37,097 bases of DNA from Eubacteriales bacterium. GTDB lineage: Bacteria; Bacillota; Clostridia; Oscillospirales; CAG-272. The notes beneath the pieces are model-generated. The model was not told the DNA's origin. It saw only the letters and a program-made list of their open reading frames with translations, and made no database searches. The stretch covers positions 1 to 37,097 of the forward strand of contig JAHAZT010000065.1 of assembly GCA_018383975.1 (NCBI GenBank), in the 5' to 3' direction. This document shows, in pieces, positions 16,924 to 24,633 of this stretch; within the stretch, counting starts at the first letter, position 1; each line of letters starts with the position of its first letter. The translations under genes and the position numbers were made by a program.

Positions 16924-18354
16924 TCAATATTCGCATTCTTCAATAGCTTCCTTAAATGCCTTCTTTATCATTGCGTCGACGTTGCCGCCGTCGTCTGCGG
17001 AGAGACATTTTGCAAGGAGCGCGCCGACCTGGTCACGTGCTGTGGACGAGCCGTTGAATGCGGGAGATGTGTAATATGCTTCTTCCTGCTCAAGACATAC
17101 CTTTGCGGAAAGAGCGGCAATGTTTGTTCCGCCGTTTGCGCCGTCGATGAATGCCTTATATGTTTCGTTTTCGGAAACGGACTTGATTACGGGAACGTAA
17201 CCGGAAGCCATGGAGAATTCCGCCTGGAATTCAACAGTTGTTGTAAGATACTTGACAAAGAGCCATGACGCAACAACTTCCTGAGGATTCTGGTTTGCCT
17301 TCTTGAATATGCAAAGGCTGGGTCCCTGAGAGATGACCTTCTTGTTTGTTTCGCTTACCTGAGGAATTGTCGCAATGCCTACGTCAAACGGATAGGAGCC
17401 GTCTGCGTTGGCTGTCGGACGCTGATGTGTCGCGCCGGCAGAAGAGCCGATGGACATATAGCTCTTTACTTCATTTGTGGAAGTGAAGAGGCCGGATGTG
17501 TATGCGCCGTAGATCTTCTGAGTTGTGAGGTAGCCCTTCTGATACCATTCTCTGAACTTCTTGACGAACTCTCTGTTTGTTTCGTTGTCAAAGAGGAAGT
17601 GGTCGCCGGAGGCGCTTGTGTAAGGAGAGCCGTACTGCTCGCACATTGTGATGAACCAGTTTGCTTCGCTGTCATAGCCGAGCGGGATGCTCTTGGGGTC
17701 GATTTCTTTGATCTTCTTGCAGAGCTCTTCCATTTCGTTCCATGTTGTGGGCGGAGTGAGGTTGTGCTTTGCAAAGAAGGTTGCGTTGTAATAAAGAACC
17801 TCTGTGGACTTTGAAAGCGGCATTGTGTACATAAGTCCGTCGCCGAACTGCCTGCCTTCGTTGTAGTAGCCTTCGATGAAGTCTGCTATCTGGTCTTTTG
17901 TGAGTCCGAGAGTTTCCTTTGAGCCGTCCGCTCTTGTGACCTCAATCGTGCTGTTTATGAGGTTGTCAAGAGTGATGACGGAGCCTGCGAGGTTATAAAG
18001 AGCAACGTGGTCCGGATAGCAATATGCGATGTTGGGCTGTGCGCCTGTCGTGATCTCGGTGCTTATCTGGTCTCTTACGTCGTCATAACCGCCGATTTTG
18101 CTGTGAACTACGTGAATGTTGGGATAAAGCTTGTTGAACTCTGCAATGTAAGGATCAAGAACGTCGGTAAGGTTTGATCCCATCGTGTGGTAGAAGGTGA
18201 TTGTAACTTCGCTGCCGTCGTATCCGACTTCGGGAACTTCAAAGTTGCCGACTTTTTTGTCTGTGTCCGGATCCGGGTTCGGCTTCGGTCCGCACGAGAA
18301 CAGCATTGTCATCGTGAGGGCAAGGAGCATGATAATTGCCAAAAACTTCTTCAT
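16924..18354 (-). CDS. CUT1-type ABC importer solute-binding lipoprotein (UgpB-like)
   Basis: The 476-aa family 1 extracellular binding protein has lipobox LFSC (Cys21) and a Pro/Asp linker. The mature start TITFYHTMGSNLTDVLDPYIAEFN resembles UgpB/MalE-class proteins, as does SGYVPVIKS near residue 400. The UgpB resemblance hints at sn-glycerol-3-phosphate or glycerophosphodiesters, but oligosaccharides are equally possible. The ATG at 18354 is preferred because GGAGG lies 11 bases upstream; the in-frame TTG at 18372 overlaps that site. It follows the second permease by 55 bases. Confidence 0.94.
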   Translation of the reverse strand: MKKFLAIIMLLALTMTMLFSCGPKPNPDPDTDKKVGNFEVPEVGYDGSEVTITFYHTMGSNLTDVLDPYIAEFNKLYPNIHVVHSKIGGYDDVRDQISTEITTGAQPNIAYCYPDHVALYNLAGSVITLDNLINSTIEVTRADGSKETLGLTKDQIADFIEGYYNEGRQFGDGLMYTMPLSKSTEVLYYNATFFAKHNLTPPTTWNEMEELCKKIKEIDPKSIPLGYDSEANWFITMCEQYGSPYTSASGDHFLFDNETNREFVKKFREWYQKGYLTTQKIYGAYTSGLFTSTNEVKSYMSIGSSAGATHQRPTANADGSYPFDVGIATIPQVSETNKKVISQGPSLCIFKKANQNPQEVVASWLFVKYLTTTVEFQAEFSMASGYVPVIKSVSENETYKAFIDGANGGTNIAALSAKVCLEQEEAYYTSPAFNGSSTARDQVGALLAKCLSADDGGNVDAMIKKAFKEAIEECEY

Positions 18355-18409
18355 GACTGGTTTTTCCTCCAAAAATTTTGTTTTTATGTTAAAAAGCCGT
18401 CCGGCTTGT

Positions 18410-19300
18410 TTAACCTTTGATTCCGCTTCTGCTGACGCCCTTCATGATGTATTTCCTGAGGAATACAAACACAAGGAAGAGCGGGAGCGAAACGATTGCA
18501 ACAGCTGCCATCTGAACGGGATAGTTAACGTCGCCCGTCGTTTCCGTGAACGCGTTGCGCAAGCCGTTTGTTATCATCTGGTGGGCTTCGTCGTTTGCGA
18601 CGAGTCGCGGCCAGATATATGAGTTCCATGCGCCCATCATTTTGAGTATGGTGATTGAAATGAGCGTCGGGAGGGAGAGCGGTATCATAACCTTCCAGAG
18701 ATATTTGATATCGCTCGTGCCGTCAACCTTGGCGGCGAGGTAAAGCTCGTTCGGTATCTGCAAAAAGTTCTGACGGAGAAGATATATATAGAACACGCTG
18801 ACAAGGAACGGCACAATGAGAACGGTATATGTATTTTTCCAACCGAAGTTTGAAACCGTTATGTAGTTTGTTATCGTGAAAAGCTCGCCGGGGATCATCA
18901 TCGTTGCGAGAAGCGCGGCGAAAAGTACGTTCTTGCCCTTGAATTCAAGCCTTGCAAACGCAAATGCGGAAAGCACCGTTATCACAAGGGAGAGAATTGT
19001 CGATACAAGACCGACGTACAGCGTGTTCATGAAAAGTCTGCCGAGGTTTGCCTTTGTGAAGGCTGTCGCATAGTTTGAGAAAAGCACCTTCTTCGGCCAG
19101 AAGGTCGGCACGCTCTGCCTGTATTCATCAAGACTTTTGAGAGATGAGTTCAGCATCCAGTAAAAGGGGAAAAGAACGGCAATCGCCATGAATATCAGAA
19201 ACGCATAAACGAGGACGAGGGCGATTATTTTTCCGATTCTCTGATTGACGGATACCTTCTGCATATCTCTTTCGTGCATTGTTACTGTGTTGTTTTTCAT
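18410..19300 (-). CDS. CUT1 ABC importer permease (UgpE/MalG-like)
   Basis: The 296-aa inner-membrane permease has six predicted membrane segments. The cytoplasmic EAA loop that docks on the ATPase is visible as ELYLAAKVDGTSDIKYLWKV (about residues 195-214). The short cytoplasmic N-terminus and closing RKYIMKGVSRSGIKG are typical of the MalG/UgpE side of the pair. GAGGAGG precedes the ATG. It starts 13 bases after the partner permease gene. Confidence 0.95.
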   Translation of the reverse strand: MKNNTVTMHERDMQKVSVNQRIGKIIALVLVYAFLIFMAIAVLFPFYWMLNSSLKSLDEYRQSVPTFWPKKVLFSNYATAFTKANLGRLFMNTLYVGLVSTILSLVITVLSAFAFARLEFKGKNVLFAALLATMMIPGELFTITNYITVSNFGWKNTYTVLIVPFLVSVFYIYLLRQNFLQIPNELYLAAKVDGTSDIKYLWKVMIPLSLPTLISITILKMMGAWNSYIWPRLVANDEAHQMITNGLRNAFTETTGDVNYPVQMAAVAIVSLPLFLVFVFLRKYIMKGVSRSGIKG

Positions 19301-19313
19301 ATCCGTCCTCCTC

Positions 19314-20258
19314 TCAATAGTGAACTTTCTTCTTGCTTACCTGAAGGTTTATAAGAGTGACTATAAGAATTATGACGAACAGGATAAGCGCGGCGGCACT
19401 CGCTCTTCCCTGCCTGTTGCGGCTGAGCGAATCGTATATGAATCCGACCATCGTATTGAGACGTCCCGAATCGTGAACGGGTCCCATGGACTCGCCGAAA
19501 ATACCGACGATGCTCGTGTATTCCTTGAACCCGCCGATAAAGCCCGTTATCACAACGTAGGCTATCATCGGGGAGAGGAGCGGCACGGTTATTCTTGAGA
19601 AAATTCTCGTTCTGGACGTGCCGTCAACCCTTGCGGCGTCATAATACTGTTTGTTTATGCTCTGCAATCCGCCGAGAAGAATGAGTATCTTGAACGGGAG
19701 CGCGTTCCACACGATGTAAATGATCATAACGGTCATATTCGCCGCGTAGGTTGAACCGGCGTTTATCCAGTTTACCGCGTGCCCGCCGAAAAATTCTATG
19801 ATGTTGTTTATAATTCCCGCCGTGACGATGATGTCGTGGCCCTTTGTGCCGAGATTGCCGACGATATTGAACATTGCGGCAAACACCATTCCGATTGCTA
19901 TGGAGTTTGTTACGTAGGGCAGGAAGAATATTGTCTGCAGCAGCTTCTGCAGGGGTTTAATTGAATTGAGACATACGGCGATGAGCAGCGCGAGGAACGA
20001 CGATACAAGCACCGTCGGCACGCAGAGAAGCACCGTATTCTTGAGACATTTCAAAAAGCTTTTGTACTTTATTACCTTTGCGAAGTTTCCTATGCCGAAG
20101 GTGAAAACCCTTCCGCCGATGGCTTCAAGACCGCTGTAATCTTCAAGAAACGCCATGCGGACGGTGTTTATTATCGGCCACACCGTAAACACAAGAAGCA
20201 GGACTATCGCAGGAGAGAGATAAAGCCACGCTTTCCATTGTTGTTTGCTTTCAACCAT
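19314..20258 (-). CDS. CUT1 ABC importer permease (UgpA/MalF-like)
   Basis: The 314-aa permease has six membrane segments, beginning with WLYLSPAIVLLLVFTVWPII as in UgpA/LacF-type proteins. The EAA loop is QYYDAARVDGTSRTRIFSRI (about residues 205-224). It forms the transmembrane heterodimer with the next gene. It starts 3 bases after the ATPase stop, and its ribosome site GAGGTG lies inside the end of the ATPase gene, so the two may be translationally coupled. Confidence 0.95.
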   Translation of the reverse strand: MVESKQQWKAWLYLSPAIVLLLVFTVWPIINTVRMAFLEDYSGLEAIGGRVFTFGIGNFAKVIKYKSFLKCLKNTVLLCVPTVLVSSFLALLIAVCLNSIKPLQKLLQTIFFLPYVTNSIAIGMVFAAMFNIVGNLGTKGHDIIVTAGIINNIIEFFGGHAVNWINAGSTYAANMTVMIIYIVWNALPFKILILLGGLQSINKQYYDAARVDGTSRTRIFSRITVPLLSPMIAYVVITGFIGGFKEYTSIVGIFGESMGPVHDSGRLNTMVGFIYDSLSRNRQGRASAAALILFVIILIVTLINLQVSKKKVHY

Positions 20259-20261
20259 TTT

Positions 20262-21362
20262 TCACACCTCAAAATAAACTCTTTCTTCGGTTTCCCTGTC
20301 GAAGATGAACACCTTATGGCGCTTGAGCGAATAGCTGACCGTCTCCGATTCGGTGTTTACCTTGTTGTCCGCATTGATTATGGAGCGGATAACGGGTGAA
20401 ACGGCGAAGGGGTTTGTCGATACGACGCTCACGTCCCTGCCCATGACCTCAACGCTGGAAAGCTTGCAGTGCAACGGACCGCCGTCATCAAGAATGAAGC
20501 CCTCGGGACGTATGCCGACGTAAACCTCGCCGTCGTCCGCGCCGGGAACGGAAAGGATGCGCTCCTCGCCGATATAAAGTATTCCCTCAAAAACTCTGCC
20601 CTCGAAAACGTTTATCGGGGGTGTGCCGAGGAATTTCGCAACGAAGAGGTTTTTCGGGTCGTCATAAACCTCCTGCGGCGCGCCTATCTGCTGAACGACG
20701 CCGCTCTTCATAACGACTATCATATCGGAAATGCTCATCGCCTCTTCCTGGTCGTGCGTGACGAAGACCGTCGTTATCTGCGTTTCTCTCTGAATTCTTC
20801 TTATCTCCTCTCTCGTCTGGAGACGGAGACGGGCGTCAAGGTTTGAAAGGGGCTCGTCAAGAAGGAGCACTCTCGGCATTTTGACGAGAGCGCGCGCGAT
20901 CGCAACTCTCTGCTGCTGACCGCCGGAAAGCTCGCTGGGCTTGCGATCCATAAGCTCGTCAATCTGAACGAGTTGTGCCGCCGAATAGGCTCTTTCAAGC
21001 ATTTCTTCTTTTGTCGGCTTGTCTGCTCCGCGAAGGTTCTGAAGCGGGAAAAGAATATTCTGCTTGACCGTCATATGCGGATAAAGGGCGTAGTTCTGGA
21101 AAACAAGTCCGACGCCTCTGTTTTCGGGGGCGAGATCGGTAACGTCGTCATCGCCGAAGAAGATTCTGCCCGAAGTAGGTTTCTGCAATCCGCATATCAT
21201 ATAAAGAGTTGTGCTCTTGCCGCAGCCCGAAGGGCCGAGAAGACCGATGAGCTTGCCGTCCGGTATTTCAAAGGTGAAATCGTTTACCGCGACAACCTCC
21301 TCGTTTGATTTTTTATTCCGGCTGGGGAATATCTTTGTCAGGTTCTGTAATACGACTTTCAT
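20262..21362 (-). CDS. CUT1 ABC importer ATPase (UgpC/MsmK/MalK-like)
   Basis: This is the 366-aa ATPase of the importer. It has Walker A GPSGCGKST (43-51), signature LSGGQ (145-149), Walker B VLLLDEP (165-171) and the H-loop in VFVTHDQEEA. A C-terminal TOBE/regulatory domain follows at about 235-366. Many Bacillota CUT1 operons lack an ATPase and borrow a shared MsmK. Having one inside this operon, ahead of the permeases, argues that the system is self-contained. It starts 55 bases after the RDD gene. Confidence 0.96.
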   Translation of the reverse strand: MKVVLQNLTKIFPSRNKKSNEEVVAVNDFTFEIPDGKLIGLLGPSGCGKSTTLYMICGLQKPTSGRIFFGDDDVTDLAPENRGVGLVFQNYALYPHMTVKQNILFPLQNLRGADKPTKEEMLERAYSAAQLVQIDELMDRKPSELSGGQQQRVAIARALVKMPRVLLLDEPLSNLDARLRLQTREEIRRIQRETQITTVFVTHDQEEAMSISDMIVVMKSGVVQQIGAPQEVYDDPKNLFVAKFLGTPPINVFEGRVFEGILYIGEERILSVPGADDGEVYVGIRPEGFILDDGGPLHCKLSSVEVMGRDVSVVSTNPFAVSPVIRSIINADNKVNTESETVSYSLKRHKVFIFDRETEERVYFEV

Positions 21363-21417
21363 TTTATATCCTTTCTCAAATTATTTATGTCCGACAGAAA
21401 AAATGCCGCCGTAGCTT

Positions 21418-22179
21418 TTAATATGGGCTGCGGGCGGCTCTCTCCGCAGATAGCCTTTTCTTGTATTCTATCAGCTCGTGTTCGCTTGCGAAAATCATCT
21501 GACTCGCCATATCGACGCATACGGTCGACGCAAGAATATCATGAATGAGAGAATTTGTTTTTGTTGCGAAGAAAAGAATTATCTGCAGCAGCAATTCGGC
21601 ACAGAGGACAATAAGCCCCATGAGACCGATGCTGTTGAAATATATCAATATTATAATAAGGACGGGTATCATCGTTTCAATGGTAAACTTTCCGAGAAAC
21701 GTGCGGACGAAAAGCATAACGGTGTTCATTTTCACGCCGTCCGCTCGGATAACGCCTATGCCGAACACCTTTTTGCCGACAGTCTGCCCGTTTTTAAGGC
21801 AAATCGGAACGATAAATTCCGTCGCGGCAAAGGCAAGAAGGATGGAAAGCGAAATGATTGTAAGCGTCAGATTGAAAACCCTGACGTATTCCTTCATCGC
21901 TTCTTTGTCCGCCGTAAGCGCTTCGTATGCCTTTTTATACTGCTCCTGCTGTTCCTCCGTCATTGCGGACGCTTCTTCTTTTGTCATATTGAATTTTATG
22001 CCGTATTCGGCTTCATATGCGGCATAATAGGCTTCAAGACGGTTGCTGTGACTGTCATATCCCGTGATTTTCGATATAACTGCGGCAAAGCCCGTTGCAA
22101 CGATACAGATAATTATCGCGTCAAGAATGAAAGCCGATATTCTTTTCAGCACGTTTGCCTTCTGGATATCAAAAATCAT
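21418..22179 (-). CDS. RDD-family membrane protein
   Basis: The 253-aa protein has the RDD-domain layout. Membrane segment 1 opens with KRISAFILDAIIIC (conserved Arg and Asp). A long charged insert rich in Glu/Lys/Tyr (about 42-96) precedes a second segment at about 102-127. GQTVGKKVFGIGV and a closing HDILAS motif mark the rest of the domain. Some RDD proteins take part in ion exchange or stress tolerance; the role here is unknown. It is the first gene after a good promoter and 55 bases ahead of the importer ATPase, so it may lead the seven-gene unit, although a separate importer promoter cannot be excluded. Confidence 0.87.
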   Translation of the reverse strand: MIFDIQKANVLKRISAFILDAIIICIVATGFAAVISKITGYDSHSNRLEAYYAAYEAEYGIKFNMTKEEASAMTEEQQEQYKKAYEALTADKEAMKEYVRVFNLTLTIISLSILLAFAATEFIVPICLKNGQTVGKKVFGIGVIRADGVKMNTVMLFVRTFLGKFTIETMIPVLIIILIYFNSIGLMGLIVLCAELLLQIILFFATKTNSLIHDILASTVCVDMASQMIFASEHELIEYKKRLSAERAARSPY

Positions 22180-22246
22180 ACTGGTCTGCCCTTTCTCGCG
22201 GAGATATTTTTCGGAAAAACCCCGATATAAAAAACGAACAACACAG

Positions 22247-22318
22247 ATGTATAAATTTACACATTATTCTGAAACTTTTTACATTATTCAGCATATCACA
22301 TTTTATCCGTTTCGTCAA
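22247..22318 (-). promoter_or_regulatory. Promoter and possible operator ahead of the RDD/importer operon
   Basis: Minus strand: TTGACG (22318-22313), a 17-bp spacer and TATGCT (22295-22290), with TGA before the -10 box. Just downstream GAATAATGT occurs twice 20 bp apart (near 22287 and 22267), followed by TGTA-N6-TACA (about 22247-22260). These are plausible regulator sites between promoter and gene. The stretch 22319-22427 holds nothing recognisable. Confidence 0.7.
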
Positions 22319-22427
22319 CCGATTTGAGCAAGATAAAAATATTTTTTACAAATATTATTTTATTGCAAAAATTTTTCTGCCTTCCTCGTCAGGCTCATTT
22401 GCACAAACGGAGCCGGAAAATTTTGTG

Positions 22428-22785
22428 CAAAACAAAAACAGAGATGAAAAAATCACCTCTGCTTTTATTTTTATAAATCCTGTCTGCACAGATAATGAAA
22501 AATCCGCACAGACTCCCCGATAATCGAAGTTTCTCTTGCAAAAGTACACCTCATCCGTCAGCCTGCGGCTGCCACCTTCCCTCCTCTCGGCGAGAGGAGT
22601 TCGGATTTCGCCTCCCCTGTGTAAGTGGAGGGGGACCACGAAGTGGTGGAAGGGTTGTAAAAACAATCCCTCACCGCCTGCGGCGGAGCTCCCTTTACAC
22701 AAGGGAGCCGTAATACTCCCCGATAATTGAAGTTTCTTTTGCCTACTTTTCTTTTCAAAGAAAAGTACGGTCAAAGAAAAGTAGG
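22428..22785. repeat. Mosaic repeat island B
   Basis: This gene-free stretch has the following order: CAGAG-type hairpin (22439-22461); a unit shared with island A (about 22472-22515, compare 13607-13650); connector (22516-22539); truncated CCTCATCCGTCAG module (22540-22581); a CTCCTCTCGGCGAGAGGAG hairpin; inverted GGCTCC module (22610-22709); connector (22719-22742); palindrome with a partly duplicated arm (22742-22785). It ends one base before the stop of the leftward ABC exporter gene. Confidence 0.87.
22610..22709 (-). repeat. GGCTCC module, copy in inverted orientation
   Basis: This 100-bp unit begins on the minus strand with GGCTCCCTTGTGTAAAGGGAG and ends in GGGGAGGC-like sequence. It contains hairpins GCCGCAGGCGG and CCACTTCGTGG. 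It matches 31015-31115 and 36844-36992, which lie in the opposite orientation. Confidence 0.9.
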
Positions 22786-24633
22786 TCAGTTGAGGAGGGT
22801 TTTGGTGACGTCCTCTTCATACTGGCGGGTATAGAGACTGTAATAATGTCCTTTCTGCTTCATAAGAGAGGAATGTGTTCCCCGTTCGACGATTTTTCCG
22901 TCGCTGACGACGAGTATCATATCCGCATCGCGGACGGTTGAAAGCCGGTGCGCAATCATGATTGACGTCCTGCCGCGGATAACCTCGCTTATCGCCTTTT
23001 GAATGTTCTGCTCGGTGAGCGTGTCGATTGACGCGGTTGCCTCGTCAAGAATGAGAATTTTCGGGTCTGCGACTATCGCGCGGGCAAAGGAGATGAGCTG
23101 TTTTTCGCCCGTTGAGAGCAGGTCGCCCCCCTCGCCGACGTTTGTTTCAAGACCGTTTTCGGCTTTTGCGACAACGCCGTCCGCCGAAACCCGACGCAGA
23201 GCGTCGTTTATTTCGTCGATTGTTGCGTCCGGCTTGCCGTAGCGCAGATTTTCAAGGATTGTTCCGGAGAAGAGGTGCGGCGTCTGAAGAACGTAGCCGA
23301 TGTTGCTGTGCAACCAGAGCTGACTTCTTTCGCGCGCGTCTCTGCCGTCGATGAGGAGCTGACCCGACGTCGGCTCGTAGAAGCGACATATAAGATTTAC
23401 AAGCGTGGATTTTCCCGCTCCCGTCTCGCCGACGATTGCAATATTCGACCCCTGCGGGATTTTCAGATTGAAATGCTCAAGAATGTATTCGTCGCCGTCC
23501 GGATATTTGAATGAAACATCACGGAATTCGATATCGCCGTGCAGCGTTTCCCAGTTTTCCTTTTTCGGGGAGAACGTGTCGCCGTATTTTTCAATGACCT
23601 CCGGAGTGTCCGTCACGTCCGATTTTGTTTCAAGAAGCCTTGTCAGCCTTTCGATATTGACTTGCTCGCGGACAAGGTCCGATATCATATCGACTATCCA
23701 GCGGATAGGCTCGATAATGCCGAGCGCGTATGACATGAAAAGCGAAAGCGTGCCGACGTCCATGTAGCCGATGGCGTCATTGCCGATGAGCGAAAGCTCG
23801 CCGCCCTTCCAGACGACTATCGCAAGCGCGATTGAGGAGGCAAAGCCTATCATCGCGGCAAGGATTGAGCGGTAACGCTGAGCCATAACGGAGCTGCGCT
23901 TCATTTCCTTTGAGTCGCGGACGAAATCCCGCTCCACCCTGTCTTCGATGACGAGCGTTTTTATGGTTTTTGCACCTGTGATGCCTTCGTTGAAGTTGCC
24001 CGTTATTTTGGAATTCACTTCTCTTATGTGCCTGTTTTCATTTACGAGTTTTTTCTGGAATATCGCAAAAACAACGGTTATAAGCGGGATTACGGCGAGT
24101 ATGAGCAATGTCAGCTTTACGTTCATCGAAAGCATAACGATTACAACGCCGATAAGATATGAAAAATTCCATACACCCTGCATTATGACCCATGAGACAA
24201 GCTCGCCTATGCGTGCTGTATCGCTCATGACGCGCGAATGAATATATCCGACGCTGTTCTGATTGAAATATGAGAAGGAGAGCGTCTGCAAATGGTCGAA
24301 GCTGAGCTTGCGGAGGTCGCGCAGAACGGAAAGCTCAACCTTTCCCGAAAGAAAGGAGGAGATGAAGTCCGTTATAATCTTTCCGAGGAGAGTCAGCACG
24401 TAAAACAGTATGAACGGGACGAGGTTTGCAATGAAAACGCCGTCTTCAAGATGGTTCAGCGCATATCTCTGAAAGAAAGGAATGGCGATATCGCCGACGG
24501 AGGCAAGCACGCCGCAGGTAACCATTATGGCTATCCATGAGCGATATTTTCTTATGTATTTGAGTATTTTCGGCAGTCCGAAAAAAGGCAGGGAGACATA
24601 TTGTCCGTTATCCTTTGTTTTTTGTGCGTTCAT
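22786..24633 (-). CDS. ABC exporter half-transporter, subunit 2 of heterodimer (degenerate signature)
   Basis: The 615-aa half-transporter has six membrane segments (about 30-320) and a C-terminal ATPase. Walker A is GETGAGKST (402-410), Walker B ILILDEA (526-532) with the catalytic Glu, and the switch His is H562. The signature is LSTGE (506-510) instead of LSGGQ, as seen in the degenerate site of heterodimeric exporters. That site would be completed by the upstream subunit, whose Walker B is also altered. Its ATG overlaps the upstream stop in ATGA, so translation is coupled. Likely substrates are drugs, lipids or peptides, not resolvable here. Confidence 0.95.
   Translation of the reverse strand: MNAQKTKDNGQYVSLPFFGLPKILKYIRKYRSWIAIMVTCGVLASVGDIAIPFFQRYALNHLEDGVFIANLVPFILFYVLTLLGKIITDFISSFLSGKVELSVLRDLRKLSFDHLQTLSFSYFNQNSVGYIHSRVMSDTARIGELVSWVIMQGVWNFSYLIGVVIVMLSMNVKLTLLILAVIPLITVVFAIFQKKLVNENRHIREVNSKITGNFNEGITGAKTIKTLVIEDRVERDFVRDSKEMKRSSVMAQRYRSILAAMIGFASSIALAIVVWKGGELSLIGNDAIGYMDVGTLSLFMSYALGIIEPIRWIVDMISDLVREQVNIERLTRLLETKSDVTDTPEVIEKYGDTFSPKKENWETLHGDIEFRDVSFKYPDGDEYILEHFNLKIPQGSNIAIVGETGAGKSTLVNLICRFYEPTSGQLLIDGRDARERSQLWLHSNIGYVLQTPHLFSGTILENLRYGKPDATIDEINDALRRVSADGVVAKAENGLETNVGEGGDLLSTGEKQLISFARAIVADPKILILDEATASIDTLTEQNIQKAISEVIRGRTSIMIAHRLSTVRDADMILVVSDGKIVERGTHSSLMKQKGHYYSLYTRQYEEDVTKTLLN

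Noticed and set aside
22495..22730. Short open frames across the repeat islands (also near 31000 and 36800-37088)
   Set aside because: They are translations of the GGCTCC and CCTCATCCGTCAG modules, occur in several frames on both strands, and lack ribosome sites. They are best treated as repeat DNA.
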